DNA from: Lentibacter sp. XHP0401
GTDB taxonomy: Bacteria > Pseudomonadota > Alphaproteobacteria > Rhodobacterales > Rhodobacteraceae
Length of the DNA stretch: 64,000 nt
NCBI RefSeq assembly: GCF_025751535.1
Contig: NZ_JAOWLC010000007.1
Span: forward strand, 124,001-188,000
Direction: 5' to 3'
The notes under the pieces are model-generated. The model saw only the letters and a program-made list of their open reading frames with translations. It had not been told where the DNA came from and searched no databases. Numbering within the stretch: the stretch's first letter is position 1; each line of letters opens with the position of its first letter. Shown here one piece after another: positions 1 through 10,632 of this stretch. Position numbers and translations under genes: made by a program.

Positions 1-114
1 CGGGCGGGTGAAGACCTCGCTGCGGCCCATGCTTTGCGACAACCCACACATCAGCCCATCGCGGCACTGGCCGGCCTTGTTCAAAAACGGCTCGACAGGC
101 AGCTTGCAATATAA
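1..114 (+). CDS. 3' end of an unidentified gene (partial)
   Basis: Frame 1 is open from the first base to a TAA at 112-114 and gives 37 residues rich in Ala, Leu, Gln and Arg, ending LDRQLAI. Composition and codon use resemble the neighbouring genes, so this could be the C-terminus of a gene that begins left of the window. I do not recognise the family, and so short an open frame could be chance. Nothing convincing lies between 115 and the next gene at 262. Confidence 0.35.
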   Translation, partial: RAGEDLAAAHALRQPTHQPIAALAGLVQKRLDRQLAI

Positions 115-261
115 TCCCTTGCATTGCCCCCTTACAGGCTTCCCGAGTGGTTAAAATCTGCTTGGAATAAACGATAATTGGCCGCAGAGGAGACCCAAAG
201 CCGCCACAATCCTCCTGCATCTTGGCTCGATAAGCAGGACACCCCCTGCACGGAGGTAGGA

Positions 262-450
262 ATGGAAAAGTTTTTTCAAAAGTTTGTTAGCGAAGAAAAA
301 GGCGCAATCACAGTTGATTGGGTTGTGCTCGTAGCTGGTGTGCTCTCACTTTGCGCAGCCGTTTTCGGCGCGATCCAGTCAGGCACAGCCGAGCTCACCG
401 AAAGCACAGGCGAATATCTTTCGTCTTACGAACCCTTCGACGGCGCATAA
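262..450 (+). CDS. Flp/type IVb pilin-like small membrane protein
   Basis: A 62-residue protein. The ATG at 262 is preferred over the in-frame upstream start because a GGAGG sits at 252-256, five bases before it. The N-terminal segment MEKFFQKFVSEEKG is charged and is followed by AITVDWVVLVAGVLSL, one hydrophobic helix. A basic leader ending in Gly before a hydrophobic helix is the layout of Flp (type IVb) pilins, where the TadV-type peptidase cuts after Gly. Here residue +5 after that Gly is Asp rather than the usual Glu. No tad/cpa assembly genes are visible nearby, so it may be an orphan pseudopilin or a small membrane protein of other use. The Flp assignment rests on this short motif. Confidence 0.7.
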   Translation: MEKFFQKFVSEEKGAITVDWVVLVAGVLSLCAAVFGAIQSGTAELTESTGEYLSSYEPFDGA

Positions 451-465
451 TCCGGCAAGCGAACT

Positions 466-1695
466 TCAGGTGATGAGCTTGGGGTTCGCGCCCATATCCA
501 GACCGGGAAAGATAGTGCTTTCGATGAAGCCCGAATCGAACCCGAAGAGGCCGCGCATAAGCCAACCTGTATAGGCGCGCACATCGCGGGTCGGCATCAA
601 ATCCCGTTTCTGATACAAGTCAGCCTCGCCCAGCCCGGGCCAGTCCGACCACACACGACCACCGCGCAAAGCGCCCCCTGACATCACCATCAAACCACCC
701 GTTCCGTGATCGGAGCCGCCATTGCCGTTGAGCCGCGCTGTGCGGCCAAATTCCGTCATGGCGATAACGGCCGTTTTCCCCCAGACATCCTCTCCGACTC
801 CGCTGCGCAAGCTCAGGATGACTTCGGCCAAACGGGTAAGAGGCTGCGCAAGTGTGCGCGACTGGTTCGCGTGCGTGTCCCATCCATTGAGCGAAAAAGC
901 GGCAATACGGGAGGCTTCTTTCAGTTTGGAGGCCGCAAATTCGGCAATCTGGACATGCCCGCCGCCTTTTGCAGCGTCGCGGGCGCTCTGCCTCATCGCC
1001 GACATGACCATTTCGCCACTCTCGTTTGACACGTCCATGGCCCCCATGCTTTCGCCCGAAAGCGAAACGGCTTCACTGAAAGCCGCCTCAAACAACGGGT
1101 CGCCTTCCATCAGCATTCCAGCCAGGCTCAGTCCCTGAGGGGTGAGCCCGTAGAGTCCCGCATCAGGCGACCAGTTGGCCACAGGAGCTGTGCCTTTCAT
1201 CAAAAACATATCGCCCCGGCCGACAGCATAAGCCGTCTCGCTCTGCAAGCCCGGATAGTTCTGCAACATCCGATTCAGCCAACCATCCCGTATATTTCCG
1301 TCAAGATCTGCCCCGCCGGCTTCAAGCAGATCCTGCCCGTCAAAATGGCTGCGCTTATCGCGATAAGGCGTTGAAACCGCATGGGCAAAACCCAGCTCGC
1401 CTGCCTTCCAAAGCGGCATCAGCCCCGTGAGCGAGGGATGGAGCGCAAAGAAACCGTCAAGGTCTTGCTGTTCGGTCACTTTGGCTTGATCGGCGCGCCC
1501 CTTGAGAGACTTGAAGTTCGCATCGCCATAGGGGCGCAGCGCGTCCAGCCCGTCCATCCCGCCGCGCAGGATGATCACCACGAGGCGGTTTTCGCCAGTG
1601 CCGCTGGCAAAAGTCACAGGTGTCAAAAACGGGCTGGCGGCAGCGGTGCAGCCAAGGCCCGTGAGAAAAGAGCGTCTGTTGAGAGTGGAAAGCAT
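466..1695 (-). CDS. DUF1501 family protein, Tat-exported
   Basis: 409 residues. The N-terminus carries a twin-arginine signal (LNRRSFLTGLG followed by a hydrophobic Ala-rich stretch), so the folded protein is probably exported to the periplasm. The mature part begins with RLVVIILRGGMDGLD and contains FSLNGWDTHANQ and MTEFGRTARLNGNGGSDHG, features of the DUF1501 family, whose fold is related to alkaline phosphatase/sulfatase-type enzymes. The reaction is unknown. It lies three bases downstream of the DUF1800 gene and is surely co-transcribed with it; the two families are regularly found as a pair. The gene ends 15 bases from the convergent pilin-like gene. Confidence 0.88.
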   Translation of the reverse strand: MLSTLNRRSFLTGLGCTAAASPFLTPVTFASGTGENRLVVIILRGGMDGLDALRPYGDANFKSLKGRADQAKVTEQQDLDGFFALHPSLTGLMPLWKAGELGFAHAVSTPYRDKRSHFDGQDLLEAGGADLDGNIRDGWLNRMLQNYPGLQSETAYAVGRGDMFLMKGTAPVANWSPDAGLYGLTPQGLSLAGMLMEGDPLFEAAFSEAVSLSGESMGAMDVSNESGEMVMSAMRQSARDAAKGGGHVQIAEFAASKLKEASRIAAFSLNGWDTHANQSRTLAQPLTRLAEVILSLRSGVGEDVWGKTAVIAMTEFGRTARLNGNGGSDHGTGGLMVMSGGALRGGRVWSDWPGLGEADLYQKRDLMPTRDVRAYTGWLMRGLFGFDSGFIESTIFPGLDMGANPKLIT

Positions 1696-1698
1696 GGG

Positions 1699-3084
1699 TT
1701 ACATCCTTTGAAACGCGGGAGACGCAAGGATCAGACCAACGCCTGTACGCCTGTCTTCGGCAGCATTTGCGGCAAAGCGCAACGCCTCGGGCGCGCGATC
1801 TCCAAGGGCGGCTTGCACCAGCTCGCGAGGGTCGGGCAGCGCTCCGATCAGGCTTTCGGGCGCGCTCATCGCCCAATCAACACGCGCAGCAAAGCGCTGC
1901 GGCGTGATCCACTCGCCGTCGTCCTCCGGCCAGCCATCAGGGCCGAGCGGTTCTTGCCAGCTTTGCCCCATCAGACCCAGCGGCACTGCAAAGGTTCTTT
2001 GAATTTGCCGCCAGTCCTTGAAAGCTTCGTGATCATCAGACACGTCAAGGGCACGCAGGGCTGATCCAATAAAATCAACGGGTTGTTTGACATTGAGCAG
2101 CTCGGGCGCCCAAGCGGCAGGGTGCTCCAGCATGGCGCGGGTCATTTCTCCCAAATGCCCGCCGCTGTCGCGGTAGCGGGCTTCCATAGCCGAAACGAGC
2201 TGAGGGTCAGGCGTATCAGAAATGAAATGCACCGCCATTTTGCGGGCCAGATGCCGCGCTGTCGCGGGGTGCAAGGCCAAATCCTCAAGGGCTGCGTGAA
2301 TATCCGCAAGCGAGGCCTCACCGCCACCATAGGTTTTGCCCAGAACAGTCTCGGCTCCCGGCTCGGCATAATCAGGGCGAAACCCGAATACGCCCTGCTG
2401 GTTATAGGTCAGCCCCGTCAGCAACTCGGCAAGTTCGGTCACGTCAGTCTGGCTATAGCTGGCCTCGACGCCGAGCGTATGCAGTTCCAGAAGTTCGCGG
2501 GCGAGATTTTCATTCAGCCCCGAAGCCTTCTTGGCAAGCAGACCTTCTGTGCTGTTCGGGCCGATCGAGGTTTTCTGATCAAGATATTGCAATAGCACAG
2601 GCTGGGCCGTGACCGCTTTTAGCATATCTGCAAAATAGCCCGCAACATGAGGGCGGATTGCACTTTCGAAATAGGGTGATGTCGCGCGCTTCATCAGCGA
2701 GACTTTACCACGCGCCGTGAAATGATCGCCCCAGAAAAAGGCCAGCCGCTCGCGCAACCCGTCTTGTGTGTGAGCACGGCGCAGCAGGGTGTTCCAGAGC
2801 CAGAATTGCTTCCGTTTCACGGCTTTGCGTTTTTCGGAGTTGATTTTTTGGGTGGCCTTATCGGCAACATCAGAGCCCCTGTTGGCGCGACGGACCTTCC
2901 AATGCTCCGTCACGCGGGCAATGCGCTTGGCAAAGTCATCAAACGACTCGATCTTGTAGCGCTTGGCCATGTCGTCATCACCCGTCAAACGGCGCATCAT
3001 GTCATCAACATCACGCGGGCCGCGCAAGCGCGGGGAGAGGCCTGTGCCAAAACGGATCTCGGCGATTTCGCGGGTGAACGTCAC
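1699..3084 (-). CDS. DUF1800 family protein
   Basis: 461 residues, starting MTFTREIAEIRFGTGLSP. The body contains WLWNTLLRRAHTQDGLRERLAFFWGDHFTARG and NENLARELLELHTLGVE, the typical helical core of DUF1800 proteins. There is no obvious signal peptide at this start. It is the first gene of a two-gene unit with the Tat-exported DUF1501 protein (3-bp gap). The pair is widespread in Planctomycetes and Proteobacteria and has no established biochemical role. Length and motifs look complete and undamaged. Confidence 0.87.
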   Translation of the reverse strand: MTFTREIAEIRFGTGLSPRLRGPRDVDDMMRRLTGDDDMAKRYKIESFDDFAKRIARVTEHWKVRRANRGSDVADKATQKINSEKRKAVKRKQFWLWNTLLRRAHTQDGLRERLAFFWGDHFTARGKVSLMKRATSPYFESAIRPHVAGYFADMLKAVTAQPVLLQYLDQKTSIGPNSTEGLLAKKASGLNENLARELLELHTLGVEASYSQTDVTELAELLTGLTYNQQGVFGFRPDYAEPGAETVLGKTYGGGEASLADIHAALEDLALHPATARHLARKMAVHFISDTPDPQLVSAMEARYRDSGGHLGEMTRAMLEHPAAWAPELLNVKQPVDFIGSALRALDVSDDHEAFKDWRQIQRTFAVPLGLMGQSWQEPLGPDGWPEDDGEWITPQRFAARVDWAMSAPESLIGALPDPRELVQAALGDRAPEALRFAANAAEDRRTGVGLILASPAFQRM

Positions 3085-3184
3085 TTGGGCTGCTCCGGTT
3101 TTGAGCAGAGATTAGCACGGATAGAAACCGCCGCGAGGGGAATATCACTGGCAGCGCGGCAATCGGCGATGCTGCGCCAAGGGG

Positions 3185-3264
3185 CTTCGAATTTCGCTGC
3201 GCGAAATCCGACCGGCTGGGGGCGCTGCCCCCAGACCCCCGGGATATTTAGAGCAAGAAAAAGA
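3185..3264. repeat. Dispersed palindromic intergenic element, copy A
   Basis: About 80 bp between DUF1800 and aspS made of two hairpins (arms around TTTCGC-TGC-GCGAAA and CTGGGGGC-GCT-GCCCCCAG) and a conserved tail that reads TTCTTGCTCTAAATATCC on the reverse strand. The same modules recur at about 47103-47166 (copy B) and 57188-57252 (copy C). It looks like a REP/BIME-type extragenic repeat and could also end transcription of aspS on the minus strand. Confidence 0.6.
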
Positions 3265-3272
3265 CCGGAAGA

Positions 3273-5123
3273 TCAGTCTTGCGGAATAACGCGCAGGTTC
3301 AGCTCCATAAGCTGCTCGGCGAGCGGCTCGTTCGGTGCATTCATCATCAAGTCTTCCGCGCGCTGGTTCATCGGGAACATGATAACCTCGCGGATGTTCT
3401 CCTCTTCGGCCAGCAGCATGACCATGCGGTCGATACCCGCCGCACAGCCGCCGTGGGGCGGAGCGCCATACTGGAAGGCGTTGACCATGCCGCCGAAGCG
3501 TTTTTCGACTTCTTCCTTGCCGTAGCCGGCGATTTCGAAGGCTTTGAACATAATCTCCGGCTTGTGGTTCCGGATCGCACCCGAGACCAGCTCGTAACCG
3601 TTGCAGGCGAGGTCATACTGATAGCCGAGCACGTCGAGCGGATCGCCTTGCAAGGCTTCCATACCACCTTGAGGCATCGAGAACGGGTTGTGCTCAAAGT
3701 CGATCTTGCCGCTCTCTTCGTCTTTTTCATAGATCGGGAAATCGACGATCCAGCAGAAAGCGAAGCGGTCTTTGTCGGTGAGGCCAAGCTCTTCGCCGAT
3801 CACGTTGCGGGCACGGCCTGCGACGGCTTCGAACTGTTTAGGCTTACCGCCCAGGAAGAACGCCGCATCGCCAACACCGAGGCCGAGTTGCTCCCGGATC
3901 GCTTCTGTGCGCTCGGGGCCGATGTTTTTCGCCAGCGGGCCAGCGGCTTCCATGCCGCCCTCCACTTCGCCGGCTTTCATCTTGGCTTGCGCCTCTTTCA
4001 CAGTGATACCGAGCTCTTGCGCCACGGAGTCAGCCGTTTTGTCACGCCAGAAAATATAGCCCATACCGGGCAAGCCTTCTTTCTGGGCGAAGGCGTTCAT
4101 GCGGTCACAGAACTTGCGGCTGCCACCTGTGGGCGCGGGGATAGCACGCACTTCCGTGCCCTCTTGCTCCAGAAGCTTAGCGAAAATAGCAAAGCCCGAG
4201 CCGGCAAAATGCTCGGAGCAATCCTGCATTTTGATCGGGTTGCGCAGGTCGGGCTTGTCGGAGCCATACCATTTTGCAGCATCACGGTAGGAAATCTGTG
4301 GCCAGTCGGTATCAACCTTCTTGCCACCGCCGAACTCTTCGAACACGCCCTGCATCACGGGTTGGATCGTGTCGAACACATCCTGCTGCTCAACAAAACT
4401 CATTTCGAGGTCGAGCTGGTAAAAGTCGGTTGGCGAGCGGTCGGCGCGCGGGTCTTCATCGCGAAAACACGGCGCGATCTGGAAATACTTATCAAAGCCC
4501 GAGACCATGATCAGCTGTTTGAACTGCTGCGGCGCTTGCGGCAGCGCGTAGAACTTGCCGGGGTGCAGGCGGCTTGGCACAAGAAAGTCGCGTGCGCCTT
4601 CAGGGCTTGAGGCCGTGATGATCGGCGTCTGGTATTCGCGGAAGCCCTTGTCCCACATGCGGCGGCGAATGCTCGAAACCATATCGGAGCGCAGGTGCAT
4701 GTTGGCTTGCATTTTCTCGCGGCGCAGATCGAGATAGCGATAGCGCAGGCGGGTTTCCTCGGGATATTCCTGATCGCCGAACACCATAAGCGGCAGCTCG
4801 GCCGCCGACCCCAGAACCTCTATATCGCGCACAAATACTTCGATCTCGCCCGTGGGCAACTTGGGGTTCACGAGGCTTTCGTCGCGCGCTTTCACGTCGC
4901 CATCAATGCGCACACACCACTCCGAGCGCAGCTTTTCGACCTCGGCAAAAGCAGGGCTGTCAGGGTCGCAAATCAGCTGCGTCATCCCGTAGGTGTCACG
5001 CAAATCAATAAAAAGCACGCCGCCATGGTCACGGATACGATGCACCCAGCCTGAAAGGCGAACAGTCTCGCCAACGTTTGCTTTGGTCAGATCAGCGCAA
5101 GTCTGGCTGCGGTAGGCGTGCAT
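3273..5123 (-). CDS. aspS: Aspartyl-tRNA synthetase
   Basis: 616 residues from the ATG at 5123 ([12 protein letters not shown]), preceded by AAGGAT; a longer in-frame start at 5192 lacks support. It charges tRNA with aspartate in the cytoplasm. Visible parts are an N-terminal OB-fold anticodon domain ([19 protein letters not shown]), class II motif 2 ([20 protein letters not shown]), a GAD insertion in the middle, and motif 3 near the C-terminus ([20 protein letters not shown]). This is the bacterial-type AspRS, slightly longer than the E. coli enzyme. It is transcribed alone; the palindromic element downstream may act as its terminator. Confidence 0.97.
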   Translation of the reverse strand: MHAYRSQTCADLTKANVGETVRLSGWVHRIRDHGGVLFIDLRDTYGMTQLICDPDSPAFAEVEKLRSEWCVRIDGDVKARDESLVNPKLPTGEIEVFVRDIEVLGSAAELPLMVFGDQEYPEETRLRYRYLDLRREKMQANMHLRSDMVSSIRRRMWDKGFREYQTPIITASSPEGARDFLVPSRLHPGKFYALPQAPQQFKQLIMVSGFDKYFQIAPCFRDEDPRADRSPTDFYQLDLEMSFVEQQDVFDTIQPVMQGVFEEFGGGKKVDTDWPQISYRDAAKWYGSDKPDLRNPIKMQDCSEHFAGSGFAIFAKLLEQEGTEVRAIPAPTGGSRKFCDRMNAFAQKEGLPGMGYIFWRDKTADSVAQELGITVKEAQAKMKAGEVEGGMEAAGPLAKNIGPERTEAIREQLGLGVGDAAFFLGGKPKQFEAVAGRARNVIGEELGLTDKDRFAFCWIVDFPIYEKDEESGKIDFEHNPFSMPQGGMEALQGDPLDVLGYQYDLACNGYELVSGAIRNHKPEIMFKAFEIAGYGKEEVEKRFGGMVNAFQYGAPPHGGCAAGIDRMVMLLAEEENIREVIMFPMNQRAEDLMMNAPNEPLAEQLMELNLRVIPQD

Positions 5124-5306
5124 AGGTCTATCCTTTTCAGGGCATCTGGTGTGCATATAAAGCTCGCGCCGATACACATGGCCCAAAGGCAAAAGTCAAG
5201 CCATGTGGCACGGAAGACTCTGTCGCGCCGCGCTTTTCACGGCGTTTCTATCCAAGGCGCGGCAGATATGCCATTTTCACGCAAAATAACGAGCGGTCCC
5301 TTTTAA

Positions 5307-6521
5307 ATGAAGCGTTTTGCCTACCCTGTCTGCGCCCTGATTTTCGCAGGCCTTTTTACCCCGGTGTTTATCAATTCGGCCTCACCTGACCTTCTGGCGC
5401 TCTTCTTGGCCGGCAAAGCCGTGAGTGCGGGTTTGCCCGAAACGATCTATCCTGTCGGCCCCGACATTCTAAGCACGGAAGCACCCTATGTTTACCCGCC
5501 GCTTTGGGCTTGGCTTATCGCCCCTGCCACCCAGCTTGTGAGCTTTGATATGTTTGCGAAAACCATACTGGTTTTGCATGTGGCGATGCTCTGCACCTCT
5601 GTCGGGCTGGCATGGAAAGTGGTGCACCCGCCGCATATGAACCTTGAGCATTTCGTGCTTGTCAGCTTTGCGCTGCTTGCCGTTTCGGCCCCTCTCTTTC
5701 AGGCTTTGGGGCAGAACCAGCCGCAAATCCTCACGCTGTTTCTTGTGCTGCTGGCCTTTGAGCGCTACCGCGCGGGCAGCTTTGCCATGGCGGGAATGAT
5801 CCTTGCCGTAGCGGCGGCGTTCAAACTCTCACCATTGTTTCTGGTGCTGATCTTTGTTCTGGAGCGCAACGCGCGCGCAACAGGTGCTTTCGTGGCAACG
5901 GGGCTTGCGCTGGCCGCGCTGAGCCTTGCCTTGGCGGGCTGGGCGCAGCACGCGCGCTTCCTCGAGCTCGTCAGCCAGATCGATAACCTGATCATACTGG
6001 ACAATACAAACTACGCGCCCGAGCTTTTGCTTTATCAACTGCAAGCGCTTATCGGTGGAACAGCTAGCTCCGGCTGGAACATGGCCCAAACGGCCACAGC
6101 ACCCGAGCCGTTCTGGCTGAGCACCCTCATGGCAGCGCTGATGCTCGCAGCCCTCGCAGCGCTCATCCTCATGCGCCCGCGCCTCGTGCCCGGCACGGCT
6201 GTGCCTGTTTTGCTTACGGGCTTTACACTGGCCACAGCACTTTTCGGGCCGGCGTCTTGGGGGCATTACTTTGTGTTGCCGCTTCTTCTATTGCCCACGC
6301 TCTTTCACATCCTTCCCCGCCTTGCAGCTTGGCGCTGGATTATCGCATTGGGTATTTTGCAGAGTTTTCCTGCCTATCTCGTCTATTTCGCGATGAGTGA
6401 GGCGCTTTATGTGACCACGCTCATGGGCGTGCTCTGCTTTGGCGGGCTGCTTTTTGCGCTTGTTGCTTCGGTGTTTCGCGCCGTACGATTTGAGCCCGAG
6501 GTTCCGCTGCACTTCCGCTAA
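5307..6521 (+). CDS. GT87/DUF2029-like polytopic membrane glycosyltransferase
   Basis: 404 residues, strongly hydrophobic with about ten predicted membrane helices. The first luminal/periplasmic loop contains SPDLLALFLAGKAVSAG and EAPYVYPPLWAWLIAP, a pattern (acidic residue early, then YPP) seen in the GT87/DUF2029 polyprenyl-phosphate-dependent mannosyltransferase-like family. It would transfer a sugar from a lipid-linked donor on the outer face of the inner membrane; the acceptor cannot be told from sequence. It is divergent from aspS and followed by carB without an obvious shared unit. The ribosome-binding site before the ATG is weak. Confidence 0.7.
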   Translation: MKRFAYPVCALIFAGLFTPVFINSASPDLLALFLAGKAVSAGLPETIYPVGPDILSTEAPYVYPPLWAWLIAPATQLVSFDMFAKTILVLHVAMLCTSVGLAWKVVHPPHMNLEHFVLVSFALLAVSAPLFQALGQNQPQILTLFLVLLAFERYRAGSFAMAGMILAVAAAFKLSPLFLVLIFVLERNARATGAFVATGLALAALSLALAGWAQHARFLELVSQIDNLIILDNTNYAPELLLYQLQALIGGTASSGWNMAQTATAPEPFWLSTLMAALMLAALAALILMRPRLVPGTAVPVLLTGFTLATALFGPASWGHYFVLPLLLLPTLFHILPRLAAWRWIIALGILQSFPAYLVYFAMSEALYVTTLMGVLCFGGLLFALVASVFRAVRFEPEVPLHFR

Positions 6522-6655
6522 GCTCGCGTTGTGCCAAAACGTCTCAACTATAAAGCGCTTTGGGCTTGCGCCCACGGCCCCCACAGCTATAACCCACAAC
6601 GATTTGCGCGCACCTGCTGGCGCGCCCTTGTGCTGCATAAAAGATGGGGTCCCCA

Positions 6656-9600
6656 ATGCCGAAGAGAGACGATATCAAATCGATCATGATCATCGGAGCG
6701 GGGCCTATTATTATCGGGCAAGCTTGCGAATTTGATTACTCGGGCACACAGGCCTGCAAAGCGCTCAAGGAAGAGGGCTACCGTGTCATTCTGGTAAACT
6801 CGAACCCTGCCACGATCATGACCGACCCCGAGCTGGCCGACGCAACCTATATCGAGCCGATCACTCCCGAAGTTGTAGCCAAAATCATTGAAAAAGAACG
6901 CCCCGACGCGCTCTTGCCAACAATGGGTGGCCAGACAGGCCTCAACACCTCGCTGGCACTTGAGGAAATGGGCGTGCTGGAGAAATTCGGTGTCGAGATG
7001 ATCGGCGCAAGCCGCGAAGCGATCGAGATGGCCGAAGATCGCAAGCTCTTCCGCGAAGCGATGGACCGTCTCGGGATCGAAAACCCGAAAGCCACAATCA
7101 TCACCGCCCCCAAGAAAGACAACGGCAGCGCCGATCTCGATGCAGGTGTGCAAATGGCGCTGGCCGAGCTGGAAGACATCGGCCTCCCCGCCATCATCCG
7201 CCCCGCCTTCACCATGGGCGGCACAGGCGGCGGCGTGGCGTATAACCGCGAAGATTATATTCACTTCTGCCGCACAGGAATGGACGCCAGCCCCGTAAAC
7301 CAGATCCTCGTCGATGAATCACTCCTCGGCTGGAAAGAGTTTGAAATGGAAGTTGTCCGCGACAAAGCCGACAACGCCATCATTGTCTGCTCGATCGAAA
7401 ACATCGACCCAATGGGTGTGCACACCGGTGACAGCATCACAGTGGCTCCTGCCCTCACGCTGACAGACAAAGAATATCAAGTGATGCGCAACCACTCGAT
7501 TGCAGTTCTGCGCGAGATCGGTGTCGAGACAGGCGGCTCCAACGTCCAGTGGGCTGTAAACCCTGCCGATGGCCGCATGGTTGTCATCGAGATGAACCCG
7601 CGTGTGTCGCGCTCCTCGGCGCTGGCCTCCAAGGCCACGGGCTTCCCGATCGCCAAAATCGCCGCCAAGCTGGCTGTCGGTTACACCCTTGATGAACTCG
7701 ACAACGACATCACCAAAGTGACCCCCGCAAGCTTCGAGCCAAGCATCGACTATGTCGTGACAAAAATTCCGAAGTTCGCCTTCGAGAAATTCCCCGGCTC
7801 CGAGCCATACCTCACCACCGCGATGAAATCGGTTGGCGAGGTCATGGCCATCGGCCGCACCATTCACGAATCCATGCAAAAAGCCCTCGCAAGCATGGAG
7901 TCGGGCCTCACCGGCTTTGACGAGGTGGTGATCGAGGGCGCGCCCGACAAGGCCGCGCTCACCAAAGCCATCAGCCAGCAAACGCCCGACCGTATGCGCA
8001 CAATCGCCCAAGCCATGCGCCACGGCCTTTCCAACGACGAAATCCACGGCGTCACCATGTTTGACCCTTGGTTCCTTGATCGCATCCGCGAGATTGTCGA
8101 TGCCGAAGAGGTGGTCCGCGCAAACGGCCTGCCAACCGACGAAAAAGGCCTCCGCGACCTCAAAATGCTGGGCTTCACCGATTCCCGCCTCGCCAAGCTG
8201 ACAGACCAGACCGAGAATGACGTGCGCCGCGCCCGCCTCGCCAAAGGTGTGAAAGCCGTCTTCAAGCGGATCGACACCTGCGCCGCCGAGTTCGAGGCCC
8301 AAACGCCCTACATGTATTCCACCTACGAATCCCCGATGATGGGCGAAGTCGAATGCGAAGCGCGCCCCTCCGAGCGCAAAAAAGTCGTCATCCTCGGCGG
8401 CGGGCCCAACCGTATCGGCCAAGGCATCGAGTTCGACTATTGCTGCTGCCACGCGTGCTTTGCGCTCGCGGATGTGGGTTATGAAACCATCATGGTCAAC
8501 TGCAACCCCGAGACTGTCTCAACAGATTATGACACCTCCGACCGCCTCTATTTCGAGCCATTAACCTTTGAGCACGTGATGGAAATCCTCCGCGTCGAGC
8601 AGGAAAGCGGCACGCTCCACGGTGTCATCGTGCAGTTCGGCGGCCAGACCCCTCTCAAGATCGCACAAGCGCTGCAAGACGAAGGCATCCCGATCCTCGG
8701 CACAACGCCCGACGCGATCGACCTCGCCGAAGACCGCGAGCGCTTTCAGGAGCTGGTCAACAAGCTGGGCCTCAAACAGCCCAAAAACGGCATCGCCTCA
8801 ACCGATGCCCAAGCGCTCGCCATTGCTGAAGATATCGGCTTCCCGCTGGTCATCCGCCCCTCCTATGTGCTCGGTGGCCGTGCGATGGAAATCGTCCGCG
8901 ATATGGCGCATCTGGAGCGTTATATTTCCGAAGCGGTGGTTGTCTCGGGCGATAGCCCCGTGCTGCTTGACAGCTACCTCTCCGGCGCCATCGAGCTTGA
9001 CGTTGACGCGCTCTGCGACGGCAAAAAAGTGCATATCGCAGGTGTGATGGAGCATATCGAAGAAGCCGGCGTTCACTCGGGCGATAGCGCCTCCAGCCTG
9101 CCGCCACACTCCCTGCCCTCCGAGATCATCAAAGAGATCGAAAAGCAGACAGTCCAGCTTGCCCTCGCTCTCGAAGTGCGCGGCCTCTGCAATATCCAGT
9201 TCGCTGTGAAAGACGGCGAGATTTTCCTCATCGAGGTCAACCCGCGCGCCTCGCGCACCGTGCCTTTCGTGGCCAAAGCAACAGACAGCGCCATCGCCTC
9301 TATCGCCGCGCGCCTCATGGCGGGCGAAACGCTGGATGATTTCAAACACCGCGGCCCTTACCCCGCAGATGCCAAGCCCGGCACAATCAAAAACACCGAC
9401 CCGATGACACTGGCCGACCCGAACATGCCTTGGTTCTCGGTCAAGGAAGTTGTGCTGCCCTTTGCCCGCTTCCCCGGTGTCGACACACTCCTGGGGCCGG
9501 AAATGCGCTCCACAGGCGAGGTTATGGGATGGGATCGCTCCTTCCCGCTGGCCTTCCTCAAGGCACAGATGGGCGCAGGCACAGTGCTTCCATTCGAGGG

Positions 9601-9985
9601 CCGCGTGTTCTTCTCGATCAAGGATGCAGACAAAACAAAACAGCTCATCGAAACGGCACAAATGCTTGTCGACTTGGGCTTTGCCATTGTCGCCACAGGT
9701 GGCACAGCGGCGTTTCTTGAGGAAAACGGCATCACCTGCGAAGTGGTTAAAAAGGTCTACGAAGGCCGCCCCAACGTGGTTGATATGCTCAAAAACGGTG
9801 ACATCCAACTCTTGATGAACACCACAGAAGGCGCCGCCGCCGTGGAAGACAGCCGCGAAATCCGCTCTGTCGCGCTCTATGATCGCATCCCTTACTTCAC
9901 CACAGCCTCGGGCGCGCACTCTGCCGCACTGGCCATGAAAGCCCGCAGCGAGGGCGACTTCGGAGTGGTGAGCCTGCAAGGGTGA
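6656..9985 (+). CDS. carB: Carbamoyl-phosphate synthase large subunit
   Basis: 1109 residues from the ATG at 6656 ([18 protein letters not shown]). It makes carbamoyl phosphate from bicarbonate, ammonia and two ATP for pyrimidine and arginine synthesis, with CarA (not in this window) supplying ammonia. Two homologous ATP-grasp halves are visible, each opening with a nucleotide-binding signature ([17 protein letters not shown] near residue 20 and [17 protein letters not shown] near 590), followed by an allosteric MGS-like C-terminal domain ([15 protein letters not shown]). Length matches the family. The stop codon overlaps the possible GTG start of the downstream pseudouridine synthase, suggesting translational coupling. 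Confidence 0.98.
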   Translation: MPKRDDIKSIMIIGAGPIIIGQACEFDYSGTQACKALKEEGYRVILVNSNPATIMTDPELADATYIEPITPEVVAKIIEKERPDALLPTMGGQTGLNTSLALEEMGVLEKFGVEMIGASREAIEMAEDRKLFREAMDRLGIENPKATIITAPKKDNGSADLDAGVQMALAELEDIGLPAIIRPAFTMGGTGGGVAYNREDYIHFCRTGMDASPVNQILVDESLLGWKEFEMEVVRDKADNAIIVCSIENIDPMGVHTGDSITVAPALTLTDKEYQVMRNHSIAVLREIGVETGGSNVQWAVNPADGRMVVIEMNPRVSRSSALASKATGFPIAKIAAKLAVGYTLDELDNDITKVTPASFEPSIDYVVTKIPKFAFEKFPGSEPYLTTAMKSVGEVMAIGRTIHESMQKALASMESGLTGFDEVVIEGAPDKAALTKAISQQTPDRMRTIAQAMRHGLSNDEIHGVTMFDPWFLDRIREIVDAEEVVRANGLPTDEKGLRDLKMLGFTDSRLAKLTDQTENDVRRARLAKGVKAVFKRIDTCAAEFEAQTPYMYSTYESPMMGEVECEARPSERKKVVILGGGPNRIGQGIEFDYCCCHACFALADVGYETIMVNCNPETVSTDYDTSDRLYFEPLTFEHVMEILRVEQESGTLHGVIVQFGGQTPLKIAQALQDEGIPILGTTPDAIDLAEDRERFQELVNKLGLKQPKNGIASTDAQALAIAEDIGFPLVIRPSYVLGGRAMEIVRDMAHLERYISEAVVVSGDSPVLLDSYLSGAIELDVDALCDGKKVHIAGVMEHIEEAGVHSGDSASSLPPHSLPSEIIKEIEKQTVQLALALEVRGLCNIQFAVKDGEIFLIEVNPRASRTVPFVAKATDSAIASIAARLMAGETLDDFKHRGPYPADAKPGTIKNTDPMTLADPNMPWFSVKEVVLPFARFPGVDTLLGPEMRSTGEVMGWDRSFPLAFLKAQMGAGTVLPFEGRVFFSIKDADKTKQLIETAQMLVDLGFAIVATGGTAAFLEENGITCEVVKKVYEGRPNVVDMLKNGDIQLLMNTTEGAAAVEDSREIRSVALYDRIPYFTTASGAHSAALAMKARSEGDFGVVSLQG

Positions 9986-9987
9986 GC

Positions 9988-10632
9988 ATGTCGAGCGACT
10001 ACAACCCGCCCCAAGACCCGCTGGATATCCTCCATGCGGATCACGAACTGATCTGTGTGAACAAGCCTTCAGGCCTGCTCTCCGTTCCGGGCAAGGGCGA
10101 GCATCTGTCGGATTGTCTCATCACCCGCGTGCAAGCCGCCTTTCCGGGCGCGCTGCTTGTGCATCGGCTTGACCGTGACACATCGGGCGTCATGATCTTT
10201 GCTGCCACGCCCCACGCACAGCGGCACTTGGGGCTGCAATTTGAAAAGCGCCAAACCAAGAAAGCCTATATCGCCCGCGTCTTCGGGCGGCTTGAGCCGA
10301 AGGAAGGCACTGTTGATCTGCCGCTCATCGTCGATTGGCCCAACAGGCCCCTGCAGATGGTCTGCCACGAAACAGGCAAGCAAGCGCAGACAGACTGGAA
10401 AGTGCTGAAAGCGTCGGATGAAGAATCCCGCGTGCGGCTCTTCCCCAAGACGGGCCGCAGCCACCAGCTGCGTATCCACATGCTGGCCCTCGGGCATCCG
10501 ATTCTGGGCGATCCGTTCTATTCAGATGATTTCGAAAAATACCCCCGCCTCATGCTCCACGCCGAAGACCTGCGCCTGCGCCACCCCGACGGCGGCAAAG
10601 GCATGCGGTTTTTCGCCAAAGCGCCCTTCTAA
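9988..10632 (+). CDS. RluA-family pseudouridine synthase
   Basis: About 214 residues. The start is either GTG at 9982, overlapping the carB stop, or ATG at 9988, which has AAGGG five bases upstream and is preferred. The catalytic motif HRLDRDTSG with its active-site Asp is present, followed by KTKKAYIA-type and LFPKTGRSHQLRIHM motifs typical of the RluA subfamily that modifies tRNA position 32 and/or 23S rRNA position 746. There is no S4 domain, matching the short RluA type rather than RluC/RluD. It is probably co-transcribed with carB; no functional link is evident. Confidence 0.88.
   Translation: MSSDYNPPQDPLDILHADHELICVNKPSGLLSVPGKGEHLSDCLITRVQAAFPGALLVHRLDRDTSGVMIFAATPHAQRHLGLQFEKRQTKKAYIARVFGRLEPKEGTVDLPLIVDWPNRPLQMVCHETGKQAQTDWKVLKASDEESRVRLFPKTGRSHQLRIHMLALGHPILGDPFYSDDFEKYPRLMLHAEDLRLRHPDGGKGMRFFAKAPF

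Noticed and set aside
3279-4610. Plus-strand open frame opposite aspS
   Set aside because: Antisense of aspS, no ribosome-binding site and no recognisable protein.
7319-8452. Minus-strand open frame inside carB
   Set aside because: Antisense to a complete, recognisable carB; composition is typical of a shadow frame.
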